Shown here piece by piece: positions 24,406 through 32,390 of a stretch of DNA of 46,263 nucleotides (its first letter is position 1; every line of letters starts with the position of its first letter). Source of the stretch: JAVJUS01 sp040220455 (GTDB taxonomy: Bacteria; Pseudomonadota; Alphaproteobacteria; DSM-16000; Inquilinaceae); NCBI GenBank assembly GCA_040220455.1, contig JAVJUS010000145.1, positions 1 through 46,263 of the forward strand, read 5' to 3'. Below the pieces are notes generated by a model. That model saw nothing but the letters and a program-made list of their open reading frames with translations. It made no database searches and was not told where the DNA came from. The translations under genes and the position numbers were made by a program.

Positions 24406-25461
24406 ATGATCTTTCAGAGCGACAACGTGAGCGGCGCGGCGCCGGAGATCCTCGACGCCCTGGCGCGCGGCATGGTGGGCACGGCCGTCTCCTACGGCGC
24501 CGATCCGGCGACCGCCCGGCTGGAAGCGGCGCTGGCCGAGGTCTTCGAGACCGAGGACCTGGCCGTGCTCCCGATCGCCACCGGCAGTGCCGCCAATGCT
24601 CTGGCTCTGGCGCTGCTGTGTCCGCCCTGGGGCGCGATCTACAACGAGGCGCATGCCCATATCGCCGTCGACGAATGCGGCGCGCCGGAGTTCTACACCG
24701 GCGGCGCCAAGCTGGTCGGGTTGGCCGGGGACCACGGCAAGCTGGCGCCCGGCGATCTCGAGGATGCGCTCGCCGCTTCGGGCAAGGGCGACGTCCATCA
24801 GGTCCAGCCGGCCGCGCTGTCCCTGACCCAGGCCACGGAATGCGGCACGGTCTACACCGTGGCGGAGGTCGCGGCGCTGGCGGCGGTGGCCCGGGCCCAC
24901 GGGCTCGGCGTCCACATGGACGGCGCGCGCTTCGCCAACGCCGTTGCCGCCACCGGCGCCGCGCCGGCCGATCTGACCTGGCGGGCGGGGGTCGACATCC
25001 TGAGCTTCGGCGGCACCAAGAACGGCTGCCTGGCGGCGGAGGCGGTGATCCTCTTCGGCCGCGATCCGGCGCGGGAGTGGGAGGCGGGCCTCAGGCGCAA
25101 GCGGGCCGGGCACCTGGTCTCCAAGATGCGGGTGATCTCGCTCCAGCTCGAGGCCTATCTGGCCGACGGGCTGTGGCTCGACCTCGCGCGCCGGGCGAAC
25201 GCCCGGGCCCGGCGCCTGGGCGAGGGGCTCGCGACGCTGCCGGGCGGCGCGCCGATCCACCCGGTCGAGGCTAACGAGGTCTTCGCCCCGCTGCCGGCGA
25301 CGGTCCTGGCGGCCTTCGACGCGGCAGGGGTGGGCTGGGCGCGCTGGGACGCCACGACGGCGCGCATGGTCTGCGCCTTCGACACCACCGACGCCGATGT
25401 CGACCACGCCCTCGGCGTCGCCCGTGCCGCCCTGGCCGACACGGGCGCGGCGGTGTCGTAG
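24406..25461 (+). CDS. ltaE: Low-specificity threonine aldolase
   Basis: A 351-residue PLP enzyme of the threonine aldolase / beta-eliminating lyase family. The Schiff-base lysine is Lys205 in SFGGTKNGCLA; DGARFANA holds Asp172, which contacts the pyridine nitrogen; and the N-terminal FQSDNVSG is typical. It splits threonine or allo-threonine to glycine and acetaldehyde. The ATG at 24406 follows AGGAAGAGG. It is divergent from the dehydratase-type gene with 90 bp between starts. A tandem repeat begins at its stop codon, so the 3' end is embedded in repeat DNA. Confidence 0.93.
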   Translation: MIFQSDNVSGAAPEILDALARGMVGTAVSYGADPATARLEAALAEVFETEDLAVLPIATGSAANALALALLCPPWGAIYNEAHAHIAVDECGAPEFYTGGAKLVGLAGDHGKLAPGDLEDALAASGKGDVHQVQPAALSLTQATECGTVYTVAEVAALAAVARAHGLGVHMDGARFANAVAATGAAPADLTWRAGVDILSFGGTKNGCLAAEAVILFGRDPAREWEAGLRRKRAGHLVSKMRVISLQLEAYLADGLWLDLARRANARARRLGEGLATLPGGAPIHPVEANEVFAPLPATVLAAFDAAGVGWARWDATTARMVCAFDTTDADVDHALGVARAALADTGAAVS

Positions 25462-25650
25462 GTCGGCAGAGCGAAGCGAACCCGACGGGGGTGCCCGCTC
25501 CGGCGCGGGCGATGTCGGGCTCGCTGGCGCTCGACCGACCTGCGGGTGTGGGGTAGGCGTAGGTCGGCTGAGCGAAGCGAACCCGACAGGGGCGGACCCG
25601 GCCCACCGGCGGCGATGTCGGGCTCGCTGGCGCTCGACCGACCTACGGGT
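25458..25650. repeat. Two tandem copies of a roughly 90-bp palindromic repeat
   Basis: Copy one at 25458-25547 and copy two at 25559-25650 each begin GTAGGTCGGC, continue with GAGCGAAGCGAACCCGAC, and end with GTCGGGCTCGCTGGCG and CTCGACCGACCT. The two ends of each copy are roughly complementary, so each copy can fold on itself, and the copies differ mainly in the short middle. This GTAGGTCGG/CCGACCTAC pattern is a known kind of dispersed bacterial repeat. The stop of ltaE overlaps the first copy. Confidence 0.85.
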
Positions 25651-25654
25651 CGAC

Positions 25655-26449
25655 CTACGGGGCGGCTTTGGCGAAGACGTCGACGTGTCCGCGCTCGTCG
25701 GCGAGGCGGCGGCGCAGTTCGCCGGCTTCGACCCAGTCGGAATATGCGAATGCGTCGGCCTCGCCGCGCACCAGGTTGTAGCGATAGGCGCCCAGCGCCT
25801 CGATCCGCGCCAGCGCCGCGGCGGCGGCGTCGGGCGCGGCGGCCAGCGCCTCGAAGCTGATCAGCCCGACCGGCCGGTCGAGCCCGGCCAGGACGGCGGC
25901 CTCGCCGCCCTCGACATCGATCTTGATGTAGGCGGGCTCGCCATGGCGGGCGATCAGGGACCCGAGAGTCTCGACCGGCACCCGTGCCTCGGCGTCCCAG
26001 CGCACCCGGCCGAAGCCCGGATCGGCCGAGACGGTCTCGATCCAGTCGGCGTGGAGCGTGCTGACGGTCGGGTGTCGCCGGCTGATGCGCATCACGGCCT
26101 CGCCCGCTTCCGCGCCTAGGGCGGCGGGGACCACCGTCACCGCGGGGTCGCGCCGGAAGACGCGGGCCAGCACGGCGAGGCAGGCCGGCTGCGGCTCGAT
26201 CGCGACGACCCGCGCGCCCGCCGCGCGCAGGGCCCCGGTGCGATGGCCGACATGGGCGCCGACATCGAACACCAGGGCCTCGGGCGGCAGGAGTGCACGG
26301 TAGAAGCGCGTCAGCCGGCGGCGCGTGCCCGGCGCGGCCCGGTAGATGACGAGCGAGCGGGCGAGGCCGGCGGCGGTCGCGATCCGGCGGGCCGCCGCGG
26401 CGAGGGCCCCGGGGCGGTCGCCGGGCGACGGCGGGGCCTGGGCGCTCAC
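25655..26449 (-). CDS. FkbM-family SAM-dependent methyltransferase
   Basis: A 264-residue methyltransferase. The SAM-binding motif I, LVFDVGAHVG, is at about 59-68; the acidic end of strand 2 is AIEPQP, and IKIDVEGGE is the FkbM signature. Family members O-methylate sugars, polyketides or lipids. The GTG at 26449 overlaps the TGA of the YceI gene, so both are one operon with coupled translation. There are no glycosyltransferases nearby, so the substrate is unclear. The tail ends at the edge of the tandem repeat. Confidence 0.85.
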   Translation of the reverse strand: MSAQAPPSPGDRPGALAAAARRIATAAGLARSLVIYRAAPGTRRRLTRFYRALLPPEALVFDVGAHVGHRTGALRAAGARVVAIEPQPACLAVLARVFRRDPAVTVVPAALGAEAGEAVMRISRRHPTVSTLHADWIETVSADPGFGRVRWDAEARVPVETLGSLIARHGEPAYIKIDVEGGEAAVLAGLDRPVGLISFEALAAAPDAAAAALARIEALGAYRYNLVRGEADAFAYSDWVEAGELRRRLADERGHVDVFAKAAP

Positions 26450-27114
26450 TCCTGGCGCTGGGCCTCGGCCTCGATCAGGAGCTCGACGCGATCGCCGACG
26501 AGTCCCGAGTCGATACCGTAGACCATGCCCCAGTCCGACCGATCCAGCGCGCCCCGCACGGAGACGCCGATTACATAGGGCGGCGGGTTGCCGTAGGGGT
26601 AGGCGCCGATCTTGTTGAGGGTGACGTCGAGGGTCAGCGGTCGGGTCTCGCCGCGCAGGGCGAGGTCGCCCGTCACCGTGCCGGTCGTCTCCCCGGTCGC
26701 CTCGGCCCCCGTCATCACGAAGGTCATTTCCGGATGCGCCTCGGCGTCCAGGAAGTCCGCGCTGCGCACATGCTCGTCCCGGCGTTCGTGATGGGTGTCG
26801 ACGCTGCCGGTCTCGACCGTTATCTCCAGCTCGGAGAGGGTGCGCGTCTCGTCGTCATAGACGAAGGAGCCCTCGACCTCGCGGAACAGGCCGAGGGTCT
26901 TGGCATAACCGATATGGCTGACCAGGAATCCGACGGTCAGATGCTCGGGATCGAAGACGTAGCGCCGGGGCTCCGCCTCGGCCGTGTTGGCGGCCAGCAG
27001 CCCCGTGGCCAGGGCCAGCGTCACGGCGGCAGCGGCGAGGCCGGCCCGTCGGCCCGGGCGGCGTGCCGGGCGCGGGGCGGTCGGCGAGGGCAGGGCGGCG
27101 TCGGGCGTCGTCAT
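26446..27114 (-). CDS. YceI-family periplasmic protein
   Basis: A 222-residue exported protein; the start at 27114 is supported by CCGGGAGACGCCC before the ATG. The N-terminus has a Pro/Arg-rich stretch, then a hydrophobic signal helix ending near TAEA (cleavage about residue 48). The YceI domain, a lipocalin-like beta barrel that binds polyisoprenoids or quinone-like lipids in family members, starts at RRYVFDPEHLTVGFLVSHIG and includes DFLDAEAHPEMTF and GDLALRGETRPLTLD. Its C-terminus is joined by a GTGA overlap to the FkbM gene. The spacer to the tRNA gene is about 280 bp. Confidence 0.92.
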   Translation of the reverse strand: MTTPDAALPSPTAPRPARRPGRRAGLAAAAVTLALATGLLAANTAEAEPRRYVFDPEHLTVGFLVSHIGYAKTLGLFREVEGSFVYDDETRTLSELEITVETGSVDTHHERRDEHVRSADFLDAEAHPEMTFVMTGAEATGETTGTVTGDLALRGETRPLTLDVTLNKIGAYPYGNPPPYVIGVSVRGALDRSDWGMVYGIDSGLVGDRVELLIEAEAQRQE

Positions 27115-27346
27115 GGGCGTCTCCCGGCTGTCGGGCGTCTGTCGGTCGCGTTCGGGCGCCCGGCGAGCCTCGGCGTCGCCGAGGGTGGAGCCGCCCGCGT
27201 CCGTGTTCCGCGTTATCGTCTCGCCCTGAGAGATAGGCGCCCGTGGCGCGCGGGAAACCCGGCCGCCCGTCAATGGCCGGTCAGGCTTTCGTGAGCGCGT
27301 GTTCGGGGCCCCTGCCAGCCATTGCGACAGGCCCCGAATCCACCCC

Positions 27347-27375
27347 TTGCGTCGGCCGTCCGATTATCCTATCTC
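27347..27375 (+). promoter_or_regulatory. Likely promoter of tRNA-Glu
   Basis: TTGCGT at 27347-27352 and TATCTC at 27370-27375, 17 nt apart, stand about 18 bp before the tRNA. The downstream spacing fits a short 5' leader. The neighbourhood is more AT-rich than average. The rest of the 27115-27392 spacer holds no gene; an inverted repeat TTCGGGGC/GCCCCGAA lies at 27302-27338. Confidence 0.5.
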
Positions 27376-27392
27376 TCCCGCCACTGCCTCGC

Positions 27393-27468
27393 GTCCCCTT
27401 CGTCTAGAGGCCTAGGACACCGCCCTCTCACGGCGGCAACAGGGGTTCGAATCCCCTAGGGGACGCCA
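27393..27468 (+). tRNA. tRNA-Glu (anticodon CTC)
   Basis: A complete 76-nt tRNA with encoded CCA. The acceptor stem pairs GTCCCCT with AGGGGAC, followed by the discriminator G and CCA. The anticodon stem CCGCC/GGCGG holds the loop with CTC, which reads GAG codons for glutamate. The T loop is GTTCGAATC. The D arm TCGTCTAGAGGCCTAGGA is regular. In a genome this rich in G and C, GAG is the main Glu codon. No integration remnant or duplicated 3' end is seen beside it. Confidence 0.97.
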
Positions 27469-27560
27469 TCCGGCAGACTTCATCACATCGCCTCCGAAAG
27501 CCTTCTCTCGGCGCGTGATCGTGGCGGGCCCCTCCGCGCGGTCGGCGTCAGGTCTGCCCC

Positions 27561-28202
27561 TCACGCGGCAGGCGATGGGGCGCGGGCTTCGCGGCGTTCC
27601 GCCAGGGCCTGGCGGGTGATCTGGGTCGCGCCCTGCAGCGACAGGCTGGCCATCACGGCGGCCACGACGTAGTCCGGCCAGCCGGTGCCGGTGCCGAAGA
27701 CGCCGGCTGCCGCCATGACCACGGCGATGTTCGCCAGCACGTCGTTGCGCGAGCAGATCCAGACCGAGCGCATGTTGGCGTCGCCCGAGCGGAACCCGAT
27801 CAGCAGCGCCAGCACGCCCGCATTGGCGATCAGCGCCAGCACGCCGACGACGCCCATCACCGGCGCCTCGGGCACCGTGCCGGCAAGCGCGTTCCAGGCC
27901 GTCGTGGCGATCACCCAGAGGCCCAGCATGCCCATTGACAGGCCCTTGACCAGCGCCGCGCGCGCCCGCCATGACAGCGCTGCGCCCAGGACGAACAGGC
28001 TGATCGCGTAGTTGGCGGAATCGGCCAGGAAGTCGAGCGCGTCGGCCTGCAGGGAGGCCGACCGCGCCGCGTGGCCCGCGACGATCTCCACGACGAACAT
28101 GGTCGCGTTGACGGCGAGCGCGATCCACAGGATCACCCGCTGGCGCCCGTCGGTCGGCCCCGTCCGGGACCCGGTGTCGGACCCGCAGCATCCGGCGCTC
28201 AT
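27561..28202 (-). CDS. Short cation-diffusion-facilitator (CDF) metal exporter, 213 aa
   Basis: A six-helix membrane protein with the start at the ATG at 28202, behind AAGGGAGAGCGGATC. The N-terminus is Cys-rich (SAGCCGSD), a possible metal contact. The CDF metal site is seen in helix 2 as ADALDFLAD and in helix 5 as SRNDVLAN, the second being a D-x-x-x-N variant. It ends after helix 6, so it lacks the cytoplasmic domain of about 90 residues that dimerises typical CDF proteins of about 300 residues. It is divergent from the merR-type gene with a dyad operator between, which points to metal-induced export of Zn/Cd/Pb or Co. Confidence 0.85.
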   Translation of the reverse strand: MSAGCCGSDTGSRTGPTDGRQRVILWIALAVNATMFVVEIVAGHAARSASLQADALDFLADSANYAISLFVLGAALSWRARAALVKGLSMGMLGLWVIATTAWNALAGTVPEAPVMGVVGVLALIANAGVLALLIGFRSGDANMRSVWICSRNDVLANIAVVMAAAGVFGTGTGWPDYVVAAVMASLSLQGATQITRQALAERREARAPSPAA

Positions 28203-28248
28203 GATCCGCTCTCCCTTGCTTCGGGCATGTCGCACGCCAAGGTGGGGC

Positions 28249-28265
28249 TTGTAGCGGCTACAAGG
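28249..28265. promoter_or_regulatory. MerR-type operator dyad
   Basis: The perfect palindrome CTTGTAGC-G-GCTACAAG stands between the divergent CDF and merR-type genes. On the minus strand a -35-like TTGACC (28265-28270) overlaps its edge, leading into the CDF gene. MerR activators bind such a dyad in a spacer of 19 to 20 bp between -35 and -10, though the -10 here is weak. This matches known CadR/ZntR-type operators in form. Confidence 0.82.
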
Positions 28266-28280
28266 TCAAGGGAGCGGCGG

Positions 28281-28688
28281 ATGCGCGACGACCTCACCAT
28301 CGGCGAGGCGGCAAAGGCGGCGGGCACCAAGCCGGAGACGGTGCGCTACTACGAACGCCTGGGCTTGCTGCCGCCGGCCCGGCGCACGGAGGGAAACTAT
28401 CGCCTCTACGGCCCGCGCGATGTCGAGCGCCTGCGCTTCCTGCGCCGCGGCCGGGATTTGGGCTTCGGGCTCGACGACCTGCGCGCGCTGCTCGCCCTGG
28501 CCGACGATCCGGAGCGCGACTGCGCCGAGGTCGACCGGATCGCCCGCGCCCACCGCGAGGCGGTCGAGCGCAAGATCGCCGATCTGGAAAGCCTCGCCGG
28601 CGAGCTGCGTCGGCTGGAGGTGCAGTGCCGCGGCGGCCGGGTCGCCGAATGCCGCATCATCGAGGCGCTGTCGCCGACGGCCGGCTGA
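28281..28688 (+). CDS. MerR-family metal-responsive regulator
   Basis: A 135-residue regulator. The winged helix-turn-helix is at residues 6-40 (IGEAAKAAGTKPETVRYYER, then YRLYGPRDVERL), followed by the long dimerisation helix. The metal-binding region shows Cys81 in DPERDCAEV, Cys116 in EVQCRGG and Cys124 in AECRIIEAL; these positions match the zinc/cadmium/lead-sensing ZntR/CadR class (Cys79/114/124 in ZntR) rather than the copper-sensing CueR. The start at 28281 follows GGAGCGGCGG. It is divergent from the CDF exporter and very likely controls it and itself through the dyad at 28249-28265. Confidence 0.92.
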   Translation: MRDDLTIGEAAKAAGTKPETVRYYERLGLLPPARRTEGNYRLYGPRDVERLRFLRRGRDLGFGLDDLRALLALADDPERDCAEVDRIARAHREAVERKIADLESLAGELRRLEVQCRGGRVAECRIIEALSPTAG

Positions 28689-28778
28689 CGGCTTGCGCCG
28701 CACGGCAAGGCCGGACCGGATAGCCAGGACCCCGACGGCCGCGGGGCCCTTGGCTCGGGCGACGGGGCTGCGGCCCTC

Positions 28779-30323
28779 TCAGTCGAGGGTGCCTTCCACC
28801 TCTTCGGTCTCTTGCGCCATCTTCCGCTTGACCCGCTTGCCGAGGAACATCGGCAGCACGAAGCCGACGACGGCGATGGCCCAGAGCGTCAGCGCCAGCC
28901 AGCTGTCGAACAGCGTCGTCCAGTCGCCGTTCGAGATGGTCATGGCGCGGCGCAGGTTCACCTCCATCTCGTTGCCGAGAAGGATGCCGAGAATGATCGG
29001 CACGAGCGGCACGTCGAGCTTCCGCAAGACCCAGCCGAGCGCGCCGAAGCCGACCATCAGCATCAGCTCGAAGGTCGAGCCCGTGATCGAGTAGATCCCG
29101 ATGAAGGCGATCATGGCCACCACCGGCATCAGGATCCGCGTCGGGATCAGCAGCACCCGGGTGAACAGGCCGACCATCGGGATGTTCAGGGCCAGCAGCA
29201 TGAAGTTGCCGATGAACAGCGCCGCGATCAGGCCCCAGACGACGTCGGGACTGTTCTGGAAGAGGAGCGGCCCGGGCTGGATGTTGAGCGTCAGCAGCAC
29301 GGCCAGAAGGACCGCCGTCGTGCCCGAGCCCGGCACGCCGAGGGCGAGCATCGGCACGAGCGCGCCGCCCGAGGCGGCGTTGTTGCCCGCCTCCGGCGCC
29401 GCAACGCCGCGCGGATCGCCCTTGCCGAAGGTCTTGCCCCGCGGATCGGCCACCTGCCGTTCCACGGAATAGGCGAGGAACGAGCCGAGCGAGGCGCCGG
29501 CGCCGGGCAGGACGCCAGCGACGAAGCCGAGCACGGTCGAGCGGATCATCGTCGGCGTGCAGTAGCGCAGGATGGCGAGCGAGGGCGTGACGCGGCCGAT
29601 CGCCATCCGGCCCCGGGCCGTGCCCTGCACGCCCCGGCCCTGGTGCTCGAGGAAGACGAAGACCTCCGACAGCGCGAAGAGCCCGACGATGGCGATCAGG
29701 AAGTCGATCCCGTCGAAGAGATGCACCTCGCCGAAGGTGAAGCGCTGCACCCCCGTCTGGGTGTCGACCCCGATCATGGCGATGCCGATGCCCAGCGCCG
29801 CGGCGAAGGCGGATTTCGCCTGGTTCGTCGCGGCGATGCCGCCCAGCGTGGCGAAGGCCAGCGTGTAGAGCACGAAATACTCCGCCGGCCCGAAGAGGAG
29901 GGCGATCTGGACCAGCAGCGGCGCCAGGAACACGAGGCCCCAGGTTGCGAAGAAGGCGCCGACGAAGGACGCCACGCCCGACAGGGCCAACGCCTCGCCC
30001 GCGCGCCCCGCCTGCGCCATCGGATAGCCGTCGAGGCAGGTCATCATCGCCGGCTCGTCGCCGGGGATGTTCAGCAGGATCGAGCTGATCCGCCCGCCGT
30101 ACATGGCGCCGTAATAGACAGAGGTCAGCAGGATCAGGGCGGCGACCGCGTCGAGCCCGAGCGTGAAGGCGAGCGGGATCAGGATGGCCACGCCGTTCGC
30201 CGGGCCGAGCCCGGGCAGCGCCCCCATCATCGTCCCGAGAAAGCAGCCGACCAGCGCGAGGGCGAGGTTCTGCCAAGTCAGCGCGACGGCGAAGCCATCG
30301 GCGAGGTTGGCCAGGACCTCCAT
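28779..30323 (-). CDS. tctA: Tripartite tricarboxylate transporter, large permease TctA
   Basis: A 514-residue polytopic protein of the TctA family. The N-terminal signature GTMMGALPGLGPANGVAIL and the mirrored GVLPGAGASLGSFLAY plus NNAASGGALVPMLALGVPGSGTTAVLL are the two conserved repeats. The start at 30323 is behind CTGAGGAGGAGCGC; an open frame of 23 codons further up is not needed. TctA makes the channel for sodium- or proton-coupled uptake of a di- or tricarboxylate brought by TctC. It is 10 bp from tctB, in the order tctC-tctB-tctA on the minus strand. Confidence 0.95.
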   Translation of the reverse strand: MEVLANLADGFAVALTWQNLALALVGCFLGTMMGALPGLGPANGVAILIPLAFTLGLDAVAALILLTSVYYGAMYGGRISSILLNIPGDEPAMMTCLDGYPMAQAGRAGEALALSGVASFVGAFFATWGLVFLAPLLVQIALLFGPAEYFVLYTLAFATLGGIAATNQAKSAFAAALGIGIAMIGVDTQTGVQRFTFGEVHLFDGIDFLIAIVGLFALSEVFVFLEHQGRGVQGTARGRMAIGRVTPSLAILRYCTPTMIRSTVLGFVAGVLPGAGASLGSFLAYSVERQVADPRGKTFGKGDPRGVAAPEAGNNAASGGALVPMLALGVPGSGTTAVLLAVLLTLNIQPGPLLFQNSPDVVWGLIAALFIGNFMLLALNIPMVGLFTRVLLIPTRILMPVVAMIAFIGIYSITGSTFELMLMVGFGALGWVLRKLDVPLVPIILGILLGNEMEVNLRRAMTISNGDWTTLFDSWLALTLWAIAVVGFVLPMFLGKRVKRKMAQETEEVEGTLD

Positions 30324-30333
30324 GCGCTCCTCC

Positions 30334-30765
30334 TCAGAAGCCGAACGGGCCTTCGGCCAGCGACAGGCCGAAGACCAGTCCGAAGACGACATAGAGGCCG
30401 ATGGCGGTGGCGACGCCGGTGATCACGGCCTCCAGCGGGTGCGATCCGAGCCGCCAGGCGAGATAGGCGGTGACGACGGTCGTGGAGAGGATGAAGCCGG
30501 CGACCGGCAGCACCCAAGCGTAGGCGAACATCACCAGCAGCGCGAAGCCGATTTCGGCCAGCCGGTTTAGGGTGGGCCAGCGCGGCTCCGGATCGGGCTT
30601 CAGGATGAAATAGACCGAAGAGACCGCCAGCAGGATCGCAATGATGTAGGGGAAGCCGGCAGGCCCGACGGCGTCGGACGAGAACGGCTCGGGAATGATC
30701 GTCGCCGCCCAGGCGTAAAAGATCGCCAGCGCGAGGCCGACCCCGCCGAGCACACGATCACTCAT
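30334..30765 (-). CDS. tctB: Tripartite tricarboxylate transporter, small subunit TctB
   Basis: A 143-residue protein with four transmembrane helices, of the TctB family. The start at the ATG at 30765 is behind GAACGAGGCGAGC. The first helix (GGVGLALAIFYAWAATI) is followed by the PFSSDAVGPAGFPYIIAILL stretch, typical of the family, then two or three more helices around 70-90 and 95-140. It stands between tctC and tctA, 10 bp before tctA, and is needed for transport by the complex although its exact role is unclear. Confidence 0.92.
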   Translation of the reverse strand: MSDRVLGGVGLALAIFYAWAATIIPEPFSSDAVGPAGFPYIIAILLAVSSVYFILKPDPEPRWPTLNRLAEIGFALLVMFAYAWVLPVAGFILSTTVVTAYLAWRLGSHPLEAVITGVATAIGLYVVFGLVFGLSLAEGPFGF

Positions 30766-30800
30766 GCTCGCCTCGTTCCCGCGCGACCACTACCGGGCCT

Positions 30801-30831
30801 CACGCCCCGCCGGCCCGGCCGGCGGGGCGTG
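30801..30831 (-). terminator. Perfect 15-bp hairpin between tctC and tctB
   Basis: CACGCCCCGCCGGCC pairs exactly with GGCCGGCGGGGCGTG around one base, in the 80-bp gap after tctC. In binding-protein transporter operons a hairpin here often keeps the binding-protein message more abundant than the permease part, by stopping 3' decay or partial termination. No T run follows. Confidence 0.7.
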
Positions 30832-30845
30832 ATATCGCCCGGTGA

Positions 30846-31838
30846 TCACTCGATGAGCCCGATCTCGGTCGAGATCGTCTCGATCTGGCTGATCGATTCC
30901 GCCACGAAGCTGGCGAACTCCTCGCCGTGCAGGTCCAGGTCGGCAAGACCGTTGTCGGCCATGACCTGCTTCCATTCCTCGGTGGCGTACATCTCGTCGA
31001 GCTGGGCGACCCACCAGTCATAGGCCTCGTCGCTCATGTCGCCCGGAGCGTAGAAGCCGCGCCAGTTGGCGCCGACGACGTCGATTCCCTGCTCGCGCGC
31101 GGTCGGGAAATCGGAGAACGCGCCTTCCAGCCGCTCGGGCGACAGCACCGCGAGCACCCGCAGATCGCCCGATTCGACGAAGCCGATCGCCTCGGAGAGG
31201 TCGCCGGTATAGGCCTGCAGCGAGCCGGCGAGCAGCTGGCTGATTGCCTCGCCGCCGCCGGAGAAGGCGACGTACTTGACCGCGCGCAGATCCTCGACCC
31301 CGGCTTCCTGCGCGGCGATCAGCACTTTCAGGTGGTCCCACCCGCCGGTGGCCGAGCCGCCGCCGATGGAAATCTGCGTCGGATCCTCTTCGAGCGCGGT
31401 CATCAGGTCGTCGAGCGACTGGAGGTCGGAATCCGGGCGGACGCCGATCACGCCGTAGTCGGCGCCGATCGTCCCGAGCCAGCGGACCTGATCCATCGTG
31501 TTGCCGGGATAGGCGCCCTGGGCGAGCCGCGTCGCCGTCGCGGTGGAGGCCGCGACGATCAGGTCGTCGTCGTCGTTGCGCTTGTTGACCACCTCGGCAT
31601 AGGCGACGCCGCCGCCCCCGCCGGAGAGGTTCTGGACGCGCATCGTGCCGTCGATCATGCCCGTCTCGCGCAGCACGCGGGCGACTTGACGACAGGTGAA
31701 GTCCCAGCCGCCGCCGGCCGCGGCCGGCGCGATGCACTCCGGCCGCTCGGGCGAGAAATCCTGGGCGGTGGCGGTGAGCGGAACGGTCGCGACGACGGCA
31801 GCCGCAGCCAGGCAGTACGAAAATTTCGTGATCGGCAT
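30846..31838 (-). CDS. tctC: Tripartite tricarboxylate transporter, periplasmic substrate-binding protein TctC
   Basis: A 330-residue exported binding protein of the TctC/Bug type. The signal peptide ends near TATA-QDF (residue 25). The family's N-terminal motif around PAAAGGGWDFTCRQVARVL is followed by NLSGGGGGVAYAEVV and the segment QISIGGGSATGGWDHLKVL. The second half contains NWRGFYAPGDMSDEAYDWW, also typical. The ligand is probably a small dicarboxylate or similar acid. The ATG at 31838 follows AGGGAGGAACAAGAACC. It is the first gene of the operon. Confidence 0.93.
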   Translation of the reverse strand: MPITKFSYCLAAAAVVATVPLTATAQDFSPERPECIAPAAAGGGWDFTCRQVARVLRETGMIDGTMRVQNLSGGGGGVAYAEVVNKRNDDDDLIVAASTATATRLAQGAYPGNTMDQVRWLGTIGADYGVIGVRPDSDLQSLDDLMTALEEDPTQISIGGGSATGGWDHLKVLIAAQEAGVEDLRAVKYVAFSGGGEAISQLLAGSLQAYTGDLSEAIGFVESGDLRVLAVLSPERLEGAFSDFPTAREQGIDVVGANWRGFYAPGDMSDEAYDWWVAQLDEMYATEEWKQVMADNGLADLDLHGEEFASFVAESISQIETISTEIGLIE

Positions 31839-32390
31839 GGTTCTTGTTCCTCCCTATGGCCTGCATTCTCTGTCGGACAGGGCCATGTTCGGAAAACTCT
31901 CGTAAATCCGTCGGCAACTCAAATGTTTTTTGCGGCAATCGAGGCCGCGTAAATCGGAACGTTTCGACGAAGGCGTGCCGAGCCGCGATCTCGGCTTGTC
32001 AGCAACATCGCGCGGCTTTTCTACGCGAATCGCGAAGCTGATCTGTCGGGTTCGTCGGATTTGGAACGATTTAAATCGGGCGCGGGATCGGCAGACCCGG
32101 AAACGGGGAGTCGTGCAGTGTGGCGGAGGGCCGATAAGCGCGGTCCGAAACGCCGAGACCCTGGCCGATCGCGCTCCGGATCGCGCTAGCGTCCCGATCG
32201 TGAAGTGCACGACAGCGCACGAAGCGTGAATCGGGACACCAACTCTATGAATCTAGTGTGATTCAGATCCCGAAGATCGTCATGCGAAGCATGCCGAACT
32301 TCGGAACCATCACACTAGCCCGTATCGCTATCGCCTCGGCCCGCCTCCGGAAACGCGAACTGACCGGGCCGACGCTTCGCAACCGCGTCT
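31839..32390. other. Spacer upstream of tctC (552 bp)
   Basis: No convincing gene. The part 31880-32310 is less GC-rich than average and should hold the tctC promoter (for example around CGCAAAAAACATTTGAG). An inverted repeat GTCCCGAT/ATCGGGAC at 32191-32237 and a 66-bp palindrome at 32253-32318 lie at the far end, near the stop of the sigma-like gene. Short open frames here show no codon bias or motifs. Confidence 0.5.
32253..32318. repeat. 66-bp imperfect palindrome with CTAGTGTGAT termini
   Basis: Left end CTAGTGTGAT is exactly mirrored by ATCACACTAG at the right end. Inside, CCGAAG(A/T)(T)CG and CATGC pair again around a GAAG loop. The size and shape are those of a small miniature inverted-repeat element or a dispersed palindrome. 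It stands between tctC and the sigma-like gene and could also be a terminator for the latter. Confidence 0.75.

Noticed and set aside
24316..25407. Long N-terminal extension of the dehydratase frame (to 25407)
   Set aside because: It is antisense to ltaE; family homology begins after the ATG at 24315, which has a ribosome binding site.
25458..25650. CRISPR array
   Set aside because: Only two units of about 90 bp with no short spacers and no cas genes; it is a palindromic tandem repeat.
27302..27338. TTCGGGGC/GCCCCGAA inverted repeat as a terminator
   Set aside because: It lies upstream of both the yceI-type gene and the tRNA, so no known transcript ends there; it is left as an unexplained hairpin.
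31854..32210. Minus-strand 118-codon frame upstream of tctC
   Set aside because: No ribosome binding site, no motif, basic and low-complexity translation, and lower GC than coding DNA.
32263..32390. Frameshifted regions 3 and 4 of the sigma-like gene
   Set aside because: I read the three frames of the minus strand past the stop and found no region 4 helix-turn-helix or region 3 motif; the sequence turns into repeat DNA.
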